64,000 nucleotides of DNA from Roseateles sp. DAIF2. Its GTDB lineage: Bacteria; Pseudomonadota; Gammaproteobacteria; Burkholderiales; Burkholderiaceae_C. Numbering within the stretch: the stretch's first letter is position 1; each line of letters starts with the position of its first letter. The position numbers and the translations under genes are program-made. Shown here in pieces: positions 16,233-24,575 of the stretch. The stretch spans positions 4,712,001-4,776,000 of the forward strand of contig NZ_CP049919.1 of assembly GCF_015624425.1 (NCBI RefSeq), read 5' to 3'. Under the pieces are notes generated by a model, which made no database searches, was not told the origin of the DNA, and saw only the letters and a list, made by a program, of their open reading frames with translations.

Positions 16233-17075
16233 ATGCTGCCATCCCTGCCCTTGTGGCGCCCGGGCAAGACCTGGCGCCGTCTGCTGTGCTGCGCGCTGGC
16301 CGGCGCCGGCCTGCTGGGCGCGTCCGCCGCGCGCGCGCAGGAGGGCGGTGCTGCCGCCTGCAAGCAACTGATCGCCTCCGGCAATCCGCAATACCCGCCC
16401 TATCTGTGGCGCGACACCGAGGACGAGAGCCGCCTGGTCGGTGCCAATGCCGAGATGCTGACCTGGCTGTCCAAGGAACTCGGCCTGCCGATCGAGGCGC
16501 GCTACATCGGTCCCTGGGGCCGGGTGCAGGAGGAGGCGCGCGCCGGCCGCATCGACCTGATCGCCGGCGCCTTCTTCACCCTGCCGCGCACCGAGTACAT
16601 GGACTATTTCCATCCGCCCTTTCGCGAGACGCGCTCGGTCGTCTGGGTGCGCGAGGGCAGCCGGCTCAACTACCGGCGCTGGGCCGATCTGGCGCCGCTG
16701 CAGGGCATCACCGTGATCAACAACAGCTTCGGCGAGGAGTTCGATCGCTACGCCCGCGAGCACCTGAAGCTGGCCCAGGTGGCCAGCCTGGAGCAGGCGC
16801 TGCAGATGCTGCAGCGCTCGCGCGCCGACTACCTGGTCTACGAGGACAGCCCGGCCGCCGCCTACCAGGCGCGGCTGAACATCGGCGACCTGAAGGCCCT
16901 GACCCCGCCGGTCGCCAACGAGAACCTGCACCTGACCCTGTCGCACCGCTCGGCCTGCAACACACCCGAGCTGCGCGGCCGCATCGCCCGCGCGATGTAC
17001 AAGCTGGCGCGCCAGGGCCTGATGCAGGCCTGGGTCGACAAGCACATCCAGCTCTGGAAACGCCAGAGCCCCTGA
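16233..17075 (+). CDS. Periplasmic amino-acid-type solute-binding protein
   Basis: A 280-residue SBP_bac_3-like protein. The N-terminal signal peptide has an Arg-rich start, a hydrophobic core and A-A-R-A-Q at the cleavage site near residue 35. The mature part has the usual pattern (P-Q-Y-P-P-Y-L-W, G-A-N-A-E-M-L-T-W-L, R-I-D-L-I-A-G-A-F-F-T-L-P-R-T-E-Y-M-D-Y, then a C-terminal helix). In-frame upstream ATGs at 16143 and 16173 would add polar residues before the signal peptide, so 16233 was preferred. No permease or ATPase is adjacent. Orphan proteins of this type may feed a distant transporter or a sensor. Confidence 0.8.
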   Translation: MLPSLPLWRPGKTWRRLLCCALAGAGLLGASAARAQEGGAAACKQLIASGNPQYPPYLWRDTEDESRLVGANAEMLTWLSKELGLPIEARYIGPWGRVQEEARAGRIDLIAGAFFTLPRTEYMDYFHPPFRETRSVVWVREGSRLNYRRWADLAPLQGITVINNSFGEEFDRYAREHLKLAQVASLEQALQMLQRSRADYLVYEDSPAAAYQARLNIGDLKALTPPVANENLHLTLSHRSACNTPELRGRIARAMYKLARQGLMQAWVDKHIQLWKRQSP

Positions 17076-17108
17076 GGACGGCGACATCGCCTCGACCGGG
17101 GTCGGGGG

Positions 17109-17114
17109 TATAAT
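17109..17114 (+). promoter_or_regulatory. Perfect -10 box ahead of dusB-fis
   Basis: TATAAT at 17109-17114 lies 40 bp before dusB and 33 bp after the preceding stop. The -35 region is poor (only weak matches at 17082-17091), as in many dusB-fis promoters that rely on discriminator and growth-rate control. The leader before dusB is pyrimidine-rich and has no clear Shine-Dalgarno sequence. Confidence 0.55.
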
Positions 17115-17153
17115 CCTGCCTCATTTTTCAGCAGAACTCCCCTCCCCCACCCC

Positions 17154-18206
17154 ATGTTCATCGGCCCCCATGAGCTGCCGAACCGCTTGTTCGTGGCGCC
17201 GATGGCCGGCGTCACCGATCGGCCGTTCCGCCAGCTGTGCAAACGCCTGGGTGCCGGCTACGCGGTCTCCGAGATGGTGACCTCGCGCAAGGACCTGTGG
17301 AACAGCCTGAAGACCTCGCGCCGCGCCAACCATGAGGGTGAGACCGCGCCGATCGCGGTGCAGATCGCCGGCACCGAGGCCGCGATGATGGCCGAGGCCA
17401 CCGCCTACAACATCGAGCGCGGCGCCCAGATCATCGACATCAACATGGGCTGCCCGGCCAAGAAGGTCTGCAACAAATGGGCCGGCTCGGCCCTGATGCA
17501 GGACGAGCCGCTGGCCCTGGCCATCGTCGCCGCGGTGGTCGAGGCGGCGCGCCCCTACAAGGTGCCGGTCACGCTGAAGATGCGCACCGGCTGGTGCGCG
17601 GCCGAGAAGAACGCGGTGGCGCTGGCGCGTGGCGCGCAGGAGCTCGGTATCGCGATGGTCACCGTGCATGGCCGCACCCGCGAGCAGGGCTACAAGGGCC
17701 AGGCCGAATACGACACGATCAGGGCGGTCAAGGCCGCACTGAGCATCCCGGTGGTCGCCAACGGCGACATCGACTCGCCGTTCAAGGCCCGGGAGGTGCT
17801 GGAGCGCACCGGCGCCGACGCGATCATGGTCGGCCGCGCGGCCCAGGGCCGGCCCTGGATCTTCCGCGAGATCGCCCATTTCCTCGCCACCGGCGAGGAG
17901 CTGCCGGCGCCGCCGGTCGCGCAGGCGCGCGACTGGCTGCTGGAGCATCTGGACGACCATTACGGCCTGTATGGCGCCCTGACCGGCATGCGCACCGCGC
18001 GCAAGCATATCGGCTGGGCCGTGCGCGCCCTGCCGGGCGGCGAAGACTTCCGCCAGCGCATGAACCGGCTGGAAAGCTGCGAAGCCCAGGTGGCCGCGCT
18101 GCGCGAGTTCTTTGACGCCCTGGCCGACCACCACGAGCGGCTGCCCTACCTGGACCTGGTGGCGGCCAATGACGAAGACCAAGAAGAAGACGTGACGGCA
18201 GCATGA
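17154..18206 (+). CDS. dusB: tRNA-dihydrouridine synthase B
   Basis: A 350-residue flavoenzyme that reduces specific uridines in the tRNA D-loop using NADPH. The TIM-barrel start is L-x-V-A-P-M-A-G-V-T-D-R-P-F-R. The catalytic Cys lies in I-N-M-G-C-P-A-K-K-V, followed by G-S-A-L, and the phosphate-binding strand is G-A-D-A-I-M-V-G-R-A-A-Q-G-R-P-W-I-F. Length is slightly above the E. coli protein (321). The stop overlaps the start of fis (ATGA at 18203-18206), the conserved dusB-fis operon of proteobacteria. Confidence 0.96.
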   Translation: MFIGPHELPNRLFVAPMAGVTDRPFRQLCKRLGAGYAVSEMVTSRKDLWNSLKTSRRANHEGETAPIAVQIAGTEAAMMAEATAYNIERGAQIIDINMGCPAKKVCNKWAGSALMQDEPLALAIVAAVVEAARPYKVPVTLKMRTGWCAAEKNAVALARGAQELGIAMVTVHGRTREQGYKGQAEYDTIRAVKAALSIPVVANGDIDSPFKAREVLERTGADAIMVGRAAQGRPWIFREIAHFLATGEELPAPPVAQARDWLLEHLDDHYGLYGALTGMRTARKHIGWAVRALPGGEDFRQRMNRLESCEAQVAALREFFDALADHHERLPYLDLVAANDEDQEEDVTAA

Positions 18207-18436
18207 CGCCCAAGCCCATCGATACCGTGGTTCGCGAGAACCTCGAAGCCTATTTCCACGACCTGGACGGCGAGGAGCCGCACTCGATGCACGAGATGCT
18301 GATCAAGCTGGTCGAGAAGCCCCTGCTCGAGATGGTTATGCAGCGCACCGGCGGCAACCAGAGCAAGGCCGCCGACTGGCTGGGCATCAACCGCAACACC
18401 CTGCGCCGCAAGCTCACCGACCACAAGCTGCTGTAG
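18203..18436 (+). CDS. fis: Fis-family nucleoid/transcription factor
   Basis: A 77-residue Fis homologue. It has the short beta-hairpin-plus-helix N terminus and the C-terminal DNA-binding helix-turn-helix (G-N-Q-S-K-A-A-D-W-L-G-I-N-R-N-T-L-R-R-K-L). Betaproteobacterial Fis is usually 75-80 residues against 98 in E. coli, so this is full length. It is translationally coupled to dusB by a 4-nt overlap. purH follows 37 bp later on the same strand. Confidence 0.95.
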   Translation: MTPKPIDTVVRENLEAYFHDLDGEEPHSMHEMLIKLVEKPLLEMVMQRTGGNQSKAADWLGINRNTLRRKLTDHKLL

Positions 18437-18473
18437 TAACCCGATTCGAAACCCCTGATCCCCGGTATCCGCC

Positions 18474-20057
18474 ATGAGCCAACTCACCGCCCTGATCTCC
18501 GTGTCCGACAAGACCGGCATTCTTGAATTCGCCCAGGCCCTGCACGGCCTCGGCGTCAAGCTGTTGTCCACCGGAGGGACCGCCAAGCTGCTGCTTGAGG
18601 CCGGCCTGCCGGTGACCGAAGTCGCCCAGCACACCGGCTTCCCCGAGATGCTGGACGGCCGCGTCAAGACCCTGCACCCGAAGATCCACGGCGGCCTGCT
18701 GGCGCGTCGCGACCTGCCCGAGCATGTCGCCGCGATCCAAGCGCATGGCATCGCGACGATCGACATCCTGGCGGTGAACCTCTATCCGTTCGAGGCCACC
18801 GTCGCCAAGCCCGGCTGCACGCTGGAAGACGCGATCGAGAACATCGACATCGGCGGCCCGGCGATGGTGCGCAGCGCCGCCAAGAACTGGAAGGACGTCA
18901 CCGTGCTGACCGACGCTTCGCAGTACGCCGGCGTGCTGGCCGAGCTGAAGAGCGCCGGCAAGACCAGCGACAAGACCCGCTTCGCCTGCTCGGTGGCCGC
19001 CTTCAACCGCATCGCCCAGTACGACGCCGCGATCAGCAACTACCTGAGCGCGATCAACGAGGACGGCTCGCACAACGCCTTCCCCGGCCAGATGAACAGC
19101 AGCTTCGTCAAGGTGCAGGACCTGCGCTACGGCGAGAACAGCCACCAGAGCGCCGCGCTCTACCGCGACCTCTACCCCGCCCCCGGCTCCCTGGTGACGG
19201 GCAAGCAGCTGCAGGGCAAGGAGCTGAGCTACAACAACATCGCCGATGCCGACGCGGCCTGGGAATGCGTGAAGTCGTTTGAAGCGCCTGCCTGCGTGAT
19301 CGTCAAGCATGCCAACCCCTGCGGCGTGGCCGTCGCGGCGACGGCTGCCGAGGCCTATGCCAAGGCCTTCAAGACCGACCCGACCAGCGCCTTCGGCGGC
19401 ATCATTGCCTTCAACCGCGTGGTGGACAAGGCAGCCGCCGAACTGGTGGTCAAGCAGTTCGTCGAGGTGCTGATGGCGCCCGGCTTCACCGAGGAGGCCA
19501 AGGCCGTCTTCGCGCCCAAGGTCAATGTGCGCCTGCTGCAGATCGAATTGCCCGCCGCCGGCGGCAAGACGCCCTGGGAACAGGGCCGCAACGCGCAGGA
19601 CAGCAAGCGCGTCGGCTCCGGCATCCTGATCCAGAGCGCCGACAACCATTTCCTGCAGAAGTCCGACCTGAAGGTCGTCACCACCCTGCAGCCGAGCGCG
19701 CAGCAGCTCGATGACCTGATGTTCGCCTGGACCGTCGCACAGTACGTCAAGAGCAACGCCATCGTGTTCTGCGGCGGCGGCATGACCCTGGGCGTCGGCG
19801 CCGGCCAGATGAGCCGCGTGGACTCGACCAAGATCGCCGCGATCAAGGCCGCCAACGCCGGCCTGGCCCTGCAGGGCTCGGCCGTCGCCAGTGACGCCTT
19901 CTTCCCCTTCCGCGACGGCCTGGACGTGCTGGCCGACGCCGGCGCCAGCTGCGTGATCCAGCCGGGCGGCTCGATGCGCGATGAGGAAGTGATTGCCGCC
20001 GCCAATGAGCGCGGCATCGCGATGGTCTTCACCGGCATCCGTCACTTCCGCCACTGA
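18474..20057 (+). CDS. purH: Bifunctional AICAR transformylase / IMP cyclohydrolase PurH
   Basis: A 527-residue enzyme for the last two steps of IMP synthesis. The N-terminal MGS-like cyclohydrolase domain has [14 protein letters not shown] and [10 protein letters not shown]. The AICAR formyltransferase domain has [16 protein letters not shown] and the C-terminal F-F-P-F-R-D-G-L. Length matches the family. It follows fis and probably shares the dusB-fis transcript. A structured repeat begins 5 nt after its stop. Confidence 0.97.
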   Translation: MSQLTALISVSDKTGILEFAQALHGLGVKLLSTGGTAKLLLEAGLPVTEVAQHTGFPEMLDGRVKTLHPKIHGGLLARRDLPEHVAAIQAHGIATIDILAVNLYPFEATVAKPGCTLEDAIENIDIGGPAMVRSAAKNWKDVTVLTDASQYAGVLAELKSAGKTSDKTRFACSVAAFNRIAQYDAAISNYLSAINEDGSHNAFPGQMNSSFVKVQDLRYGENSHQSAALYRDLYPAPGSLVTGKQLQGKELSYNNIADADAAWECVKSFEAPACVIVKHANPCGVAVAATAAEAYAKAFKTDPTSAFGGIIAFNRVVDKAAAELVVKQFVEVLMAPGFTEEAKAVFAPKVNVRLLQIELPAAGGKTPWEQGRNAQDSKRVGSGILIQSADNHFLQKSDLKVVTTLQPSAQQLDDLMFAWTVAQYVKSNAIVFCGGGMTLGVGAGQMSRVDSTKIAAIKAANAGLALQGSAVASDAFFPFRDGLDVLADAGASCVIQPGGSMRDEEVIAAANERGIAMVFTGIRHFRH

Positions 20058-20062
20058 CAGCC

Positions 20063-20140
20063 CACCCCCTACGCGCTTCGCGCGCCCCCTCAAGGGGGCA
20101 ACGCCGACCGACCGGCAAAGCCGGATCGGCGGCGTTCGCG
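20063..20140 (+). repeat. Post-stop structured repeat, copy A (after purH)
   Basis: A copy of a repeat also found at 40229-40310 and, inverted, at 59622-59700. Its parts in order are CACCCCCTAC, a small GCGC/GCGC hairpin, CCCCCTCAAGGGGG, and a larger stem CCGA-CCGGC-AAA-GCCGG-A-TCGG with a bulged A. It starts 5 nt after the purH stop and reads with the gene. Copy A and the inverted copy differ at only about five of 79 positions. It is a REP-like element, and a terminator or mRNA-end role is possible. Confidence 0.8.
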
Positions 20141-20299
20141 CGATCACTCGCGTCGGCGTCGCCGAACGCTCGGCACAGCAGCCGGGCCTGTCGCCTTCGC
20201 GACTAGTCCCGCCTCTCTAGTCCAGGGTCCGCACCCTTGGTCTGCATCCCGTTTGGGCTTAGCCTCGGTCCAAACGACAAGGAAGGATGGAGACTCACG

Positions 20300-21712
20300 A
20301 TGGACCAGTCCCTGCAAGAACGCCTGCACCTGGTGCTGGAACAACAGCGCGCCGCCTTCGAACGCGAGCGCCTGCCCAGCCTGGCCCAGCGGCGCGACCG
20401 CCTGCGGCGCCTGCTGGCGATGACGCGCCAGCATGGCGAGGCGCTGGCCGCCGCGATGGCGCAGGACTTCGGCCATCGCGCGCGCCAGGAAAGTCTGCTG
20501 GCCGACATCTTCACCGTCGAGTCCGGCGCGCGCCACGCGATCCGCCATCTGCCGCGCTGGATGGCCGTCAAGCGCGCGCCGACCGCGCTGCATTTCCTGC
20601 CCGGCCGCAACCGCCTGATGCCCCAGCCGCTGGGCGTCGTGGGCATCGTCTCGCCCTGGAACTATCCCTACAACCTGGCGATGAACCCGGCGCTGGCGGC
20701 GCTGGCCGCCGGCAACCGGGTGATGATCAAGCCCTCGGAGCTGACGCCCCTCACCTCGGCGTTGATGGCGCGCATCGTTGCCGAGCATTTCGCGCCCGAC
20801 GAGATGACCGTGCTGGTCGGCGACGCCGAGCTGGGCCGCGCCTTCAGCGCCCTGCCCTTCGACCATCTGTTCTTCACCGGCTCCACCGCGGTGGGCCGCC
20901 TGGTGGCCCAGGCCGCCGCGCAACACCTGACCCCGGTCACCCTGGAGCTGGGCGGCAAGTCGCCGGTGGTGGTGGACCGCAGCGCCGACCTGGCGCTGAC
21001 CGCCGAGCGCCTGGCCTTCGGCAAGCTGCTGAACGCCGGCCAGACCTGCGTCGCGCCCGACTATGTGCTGGCGCCGCGCGAGCTGGTGCGGCCGCTGGCC
21101 CAGGCGCTGCAGGCCGCGATGCGGCGCCTGTATCCGCGCATCGCCGGCAATCCCGACTACACCGCGATCGCGACGCCGCGCCACCATGCGCGCCTGCGGG
21201 GCCTGCTGGACGATGCCCGCGCGCGCGGCGCCACCCTGCTGAGCGCGCACGACGAGCCGCCGCCCGCCGACCGCCGCCTGCTGCCGACCCTGCTGCTGGA
21301 CGTGAACGAGCAGATGGCCGTGATGCGCGAGGAGATCTTCGGCCCGCTGCTGCCCATCCTGCCCTACGAGCAGCCGGCCGAGGCGATCGCATACATCAAC
21401 CGCCATGACCGGCCGCTGGCGCTGTACTGGTTCGGCCGCGACGCCACGGCGCGCGACTATCTGCTGCGCGAGACCCATGCCGGCGGCGTCACCGTCAACG
21501 ACTGCATCTGGCATCTGGGCCAGGAGGAACAGCCCTTCGGCGGCATCGGCGCCAGCGGCATGGGGAGCTATCACGGCGTCTGGGGCTTCAACCGCTTCAG
21601 CCATCTGAAGCCGGTGTTCCACCAGCCGCGCCTGGCCGGCACGAAGCTGTTCCACCCGCCCTATGGCCGGACCTTCGAGCGCCTGTTGGGCCTGCTGAAG
21701 AAGATCGCCTGA
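20300..21712 (+). CDS. NAD(P)-dependent aldehyde dehydrogenase, coniferyl-aldehyde-dehydrogenase type
   Basis: A 470-residue ALDH-superfamily enzyme oxidising aldehydes to acids. Catalytic Cys250 lies in G-Q-T-C-V-A-P-D-Y, the general-base Glu216 in T-L-E-L-G-G-K-S-P, and the cofactor motif is F-T-G-S-T-A-V-G. The C-terminal Y-H-G-V-W-G-F-N-R-F-S-H is close to the coniferyl-aldehyde / class 3 fatty-aldehyde branch. The ATG at 20300 follows AAGGATGGAG. A GMC alcohol oxidase starts 13 nt after the stop, so the two probably convert an alcohol to its acid in sequence. Whether the alcohol is aromatic or long-chain is open. Confidence 0.87.
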   Translation: MDQSLQERLHLVLEQQRAAFERERLPSLAQRRDRLRRLLAMTRQHGEALAAAMAQDFGHRARQESLLADIFTVESGARHAIRHLPRWMAVKRAPTALHFLPGRNRLMPQPLGVVGIVSPWNYPYNLAMNPALAALAAGNRVMIKPSELTPLTSALMARIVAEHFAPDEMTVLVGDAELGRAFSALPFDHLFFTGSTAVGRLVAQAAAQHLTPVTLELGGKSPVVVDRSADLALTAERLAFGKLLNAGQTCVAPDYVLAPRELVRPLAQALQAAMRRLYPRIAGNPDYTAIATPRHHARLRGLLDDARARGATLLSAHDEPPPADRRLLPTLLLDVNEQMAVMREEIFGPLLPILPYEQPAEAIAYINRHDRPLALYWFGRDATARDYLLRETHAGGVTVNDCIWHLGQEEQPFGGIGASGMGSYHGVWGFNRFSHLKPVFHQPRLAGTKLFHPPYGRTFERLLGLLKKIA

Positions 21713-21724
21713 GGCCCGCCCGCG

Positions 21725-23341
21725 ATGGATGCCGACTACCTGATCATCGGCGGCGGCTCGGCCGGCGCGGCGCTGGCCGGCCGGCTCAGCGAGGATCCGG
21801 ACTGCCGCGTGCTGCTGCTGGAGGCCGGCGGCCGCGGCGACGGCTGGGTCGTCAACACGCCCTTCGCCGGCGTGCTGCAGATCCCCAGCAAACTCAACAA
21901 CTGGGCCTTCGAGACCGTGCCCCAGGCCGGGCTCAATGGCCGGCGCGGCTACCAGCCGCGCGGCAAGGTGCTGGGCGGCTCCTCGGCAATCAATGCGATG
22001 GTCTATATCCGCGGCCATCGCAGCGACTACGACGCCTGGGCCGCCGCCGGCAACCCCGGCTGGGGCTTCGACGAGCTGCTGCCCTACTTCATCCGCTCCG
22101 AGCACAACGCGCGTCTGGGCGCGCCCTGGCATGGCCAGGCCGGGCCGCTGCGGGTCGGCGACCTGCGCACCGACAGCCCGCTGCATGCCGCCTGGCTGGA
22201 AGCCGCGCGCGCGCAGGGCCACCCGGTGCTAGACGACTTCAATGCCGGCGAAATGGAGGGCCTGGGCGTCTACCAGGTCACGCAGCATGAGGGCGAGCGC
22301 TGGAGCGCGGCGCGCGGCTATCTGCAGCCGCATCTGGGCCGGCGCCCCAATCTGCAGGTGCTGACCGGCGCGCGCGCGCTGCGCGTGCTGCTGGAGGGCC
22401 GTCGCGCGGTCGGCGTCGAGATCCTGCAAGGTGGGCACCAACGCCGCCTGCGCGCCGCGCGCGAGGTGGTGTTGAGCGCCGGCGCGCTGCAGTCACCGCA
22501 GCTGCTGATGCTCTCGGGCATCGGCGACGGCGCGGCGCTGCAGCGGCTGGGCATCGCGGTCGCGCAGCATCTGAGCGGCGTCGGGCGCAATCTGCACGAC
22601 CACCCGGACTTCGTGTTCGGCTATCTGTCGGACAGCCTGGACACGGTGGGCATCTCGCTGCGGGGCGGCCTGCGCCTGCTGCAGCAGATCGGCCTCTACC
22701 GGCGCGAACGCCGCGGCATGGTCTCGACCAACTTCGCCGAATGCGGCGGCTTCCTCAGCACCCGCCCCGGCCTGCCGGCGCCCAATGTGCAGCTGCATTT
22801 CGTCGTCGCGCTGGTGCAGGACCATGCGCGCCGGCTGGGCTTGGGCCATGGCCTGTCCTGCCATGTCTGCCTGCTGCGGCCGCAAAGCCGCGGCAGCCTG
22901 CAGCTCGCCAGCGCCGACCCGCTGGCCGCCCCCCTGATCGACCCGGCCTTCCTGCAGCATCCGGACGATGTGCGGCAGCTGATCGAGGGCTACCGCCTGA
23001 CCCGCGAGCTGATGCGCGCGCCCAGCCTGAAGGCCTTCTGGACGCGCGAGATCTGGACCCGCGACGCGAACAGCGATGCCGAGATCGAGGCCCTGCTGCG
23101 CCAGCGCGTCGACACCGTCTACCACCCGGTGGGCAGCTGCCGCATGGGCCCGGCCGGCGATGCGCTGGCCGTGGTCGATGCCGAACTGCGCGTGCATGGC
23201 ATCCAGGGCCTGCGCGTGGTCGACGCCTCGGTGATGCCCCAGGTCGTCAGCGGCAACACCAATGCGCCCTCGATCGTGATCGGCGAGAAGGCGGCCGACC
23301 TGCTGCGCGGCCGCGCCGCGCCGCCACCCCTGCCGAACTGA
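21725..23341 (+). CDS. GMC-family FAD alcohol dehydrogenase
   Basis: A 538-residue glucose-methanol-choline oxidoreductase. The N-terminal FAD-binding motif is I-I-G-G-G-S-A-G-A-A-L-A-G-R-L-S, the signature P-R-G-K-V-L-G-G-S-S-A-I-N-A-M-V-Y-I-R-G-H and the catalytic His is His467 in Y-H-P-V-G-S-C-R-M-G. It is closest in look to quinone-linked AlkJ-type alcohol and choline dehydrogenases. With the aldehyde dehydrogenase just upstream it makes a two-step alcohol-to-acid cassette. The fatty-alcohol-forming reductase elsewhere in the window suggests, but does not prove, aliphatic substrates. Confidence 0.9.
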   Translation: MDADYLIIGGGSAGAALAGRLSEDPDCRVLLLEAGGRGDGWVVNTPFAGVLQIPSKLNNWAFETVPQAGLNGRRGYQPRGKVLGGSSAINAMVYIRGHRSDYDAWAAAGNPGWGFDELLPYFIRSEHNARLGAPWHGQAGPLRVGDLRTDSPLHAAWLEAARAQGHPVLDDFNAGEMEGLGVYQVTQHEGERWSAARGYLQPHLGRRPNLQVLTGARALRVLLEGRRAVGVEILQGGHQRRLRAAREVVLSAGALQSPQLLMLSGIGDGAALQRLGIAVAQHLSGVGRNLHDHPDFVFGYLSDSLDTVGISLRGGLRLLQQIGLYRRERRGMVSTNFAECGGFLSTRPGLPAPNVQLHFVVALVQDHARRLGLGHGLSCHVCLLRPQSRGSLQLASADPLAAPLIDPAFLQHPDDVRQLIEGYRLTRELMRAPSLKAFWTREIWTRDANSDAEIEALLRQRVDTVYHPVGSCRMGPAGDALAVVDAELRVHGIQGLRVVDASVMPQVVSGNTNAPSIVIGEKAADLLRGRAAPPPLPN

Positions 23342-23354
23342 ACCGCGCGCTCGC

Positions 23355-24329
23355 TCAGGCCGCCGGCCAGTCTCCGAAGGCAAAGCCCTGGGCCGCGGCG
23401 CAGCCCTGGCGGAACATCGCCGCATGGTCATGGCCGGCCAGTTCCTCGTGGCTCACACGCAGGCCGGGCCAGTCGTGCGAGCGCGCGGCGTCCAGCGCCC
23501 CGCGCAGCAGGCGCAGGTTGTCCAGCATGCGGCGCGACTGCAGATGGCGGTTGCGCTCCTCGCCCAGCGCGGCGTCGAACTGCTGCTCCGGCAGGCCCGC
23601 GGCCAGATGCACGCGGCGTTCGCCGGCCGGTTTGCCCAGGCGTTCCAGCCGCGCCGCCAGCGGCTTGGTCAGGGCATGGTCGTCGAACCACAGGGAGGGG
23701 CTGGAGGCCCAGTAGCGCGCGAACAGCGCCGGGCGGCTCAGCAGGGTGTGCACGGTGAACAGGCCGCCATAGGAATGGCCGAACAGGGTGCGACGCGCCG
23801 GGTCCAGCGGGTACAGGCGGCCCAGCAGCGGCAGCAGCTCCAGCTCGATGAAGTCCAGGAAACGGTCCGCCCCGCCATGGCGCGGCGACAGCTGATCGCA
23901 GGGCGAGCAGCCGGCCGGTGGGGTGTAGTCCAGCGCGCGGGCATCGATGTCAACCGGATCGCCGCTGGCATAGCCGATGCCCACCACCAGCCCCGGCGCC
24001 AGGCTGCCGCGCTTCAGACGCGTGAACTCGCGCGCCGGCAGCCCGGAGCGCGGGCGTTGCGGATCCATCAGCGCGAACGCCGCCTGGCCGTCCAGCGCCA
24101 GCAGCGCCGGATAGCCGCGCGGGCCGGGCTCGCCGACCGGCAGGCCAAGCCAGATGCGGTAGTCCTGGCCGGTATGGCGCGAGCGCAGGGCGAATGTCTG
24201 GGCATGCGCCAGCCTTGCCGGCTCCAGGGCGGGCAAGGCCGGCGGCGTGGAGCCCGCCTCCTGCGCGAGTGCCATGCCACTCGCGCCCAGCCCCAGCCAA
24301 GCCAGGCAAGTCCTGCGCGCCATGTTCAT
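23355..24329 (-). CDS. Exported alpha/beta-hydrolase of the esterase D / siderophore esterase family
   Basis: A 324-residue hydrolase. An Arg-Arg N terminus (M-N-M-A-R-R-T-C-L-A-W-L-G-L-G) leads to a signal peptide ending A-L-A-Q near residue 23; the R-R-T-C start could suggest Tat export but lacks the full motif. The nucleophile elbow is G-H-S-Y-G-G with Ser186. The D-R-F-L-D-F-I-E-x-E-L-L-P segment before it is typical of the BesA/IroE/Fes-like esterases that cut ferric siderophores. No siderophore uptake genes are adjacent, so the substrate is unknown. It is convergent with the GMC gene, 13 bp apart. Confidence 0.8.
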   Translation of the reverse strand: MNMARRTCLAWLGLGASGMALAQEAGSTPPALPALEPARLAHAQTFALRSRHTGQDYRIWLGLPVGEPGPRGYPALLALDGQAAFALMDPQRPRSGLPAREFTRLKRGSLAPGLVVGIGYASGDPVDIDARALDYTPPAGCSPCDQLSPRHGGADRFLDFIELELLPLLGRLYPLDPARRTLFGHSYGGLFTVHTLLSRPALFARYWASSPSLWFDDHALTKPLAARLERLGKPAGERRVHLAAGLPEQQFDAALGEERNRHLQSRRMLDNLRLLRGALDAARSHDWPGLRVSHEELAGHDHAAMFRQGCAAAQGFAFGDWPAA

Positions 24330-24575
24330 GCCTGCCCTCCTGCAGATCCGCTACGAGGCGCCGAGTATCGGCCGGCGGCGGCGGCGCGGCTTTTGCGCCG
24401 GCCAGCACCGCCTTTGCGCGCACCAATGCCACGGCCTGGCCACGGAGCGTGCAGGAATGCACGGCCGGCGGCGTGAATCGTCATTTGACACCCGATTGGT
24501 AGACATTTTCTTGAGAGCGGGGTCAGGTCTTGCCTCTAAGCTGGTGCCCCGCCTTTTTCCTCCTGAGACCCTTCA

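Noticed and set aside
24485..24513. TTGACA ahead of the Cache chemoreceptor as a sigma-70 promoter
   Set aside because: The -35 is perfect but nothing resembling TATAAT lies 16-18 bp downstream, and no flagellar sigma-28 pattern was found either.
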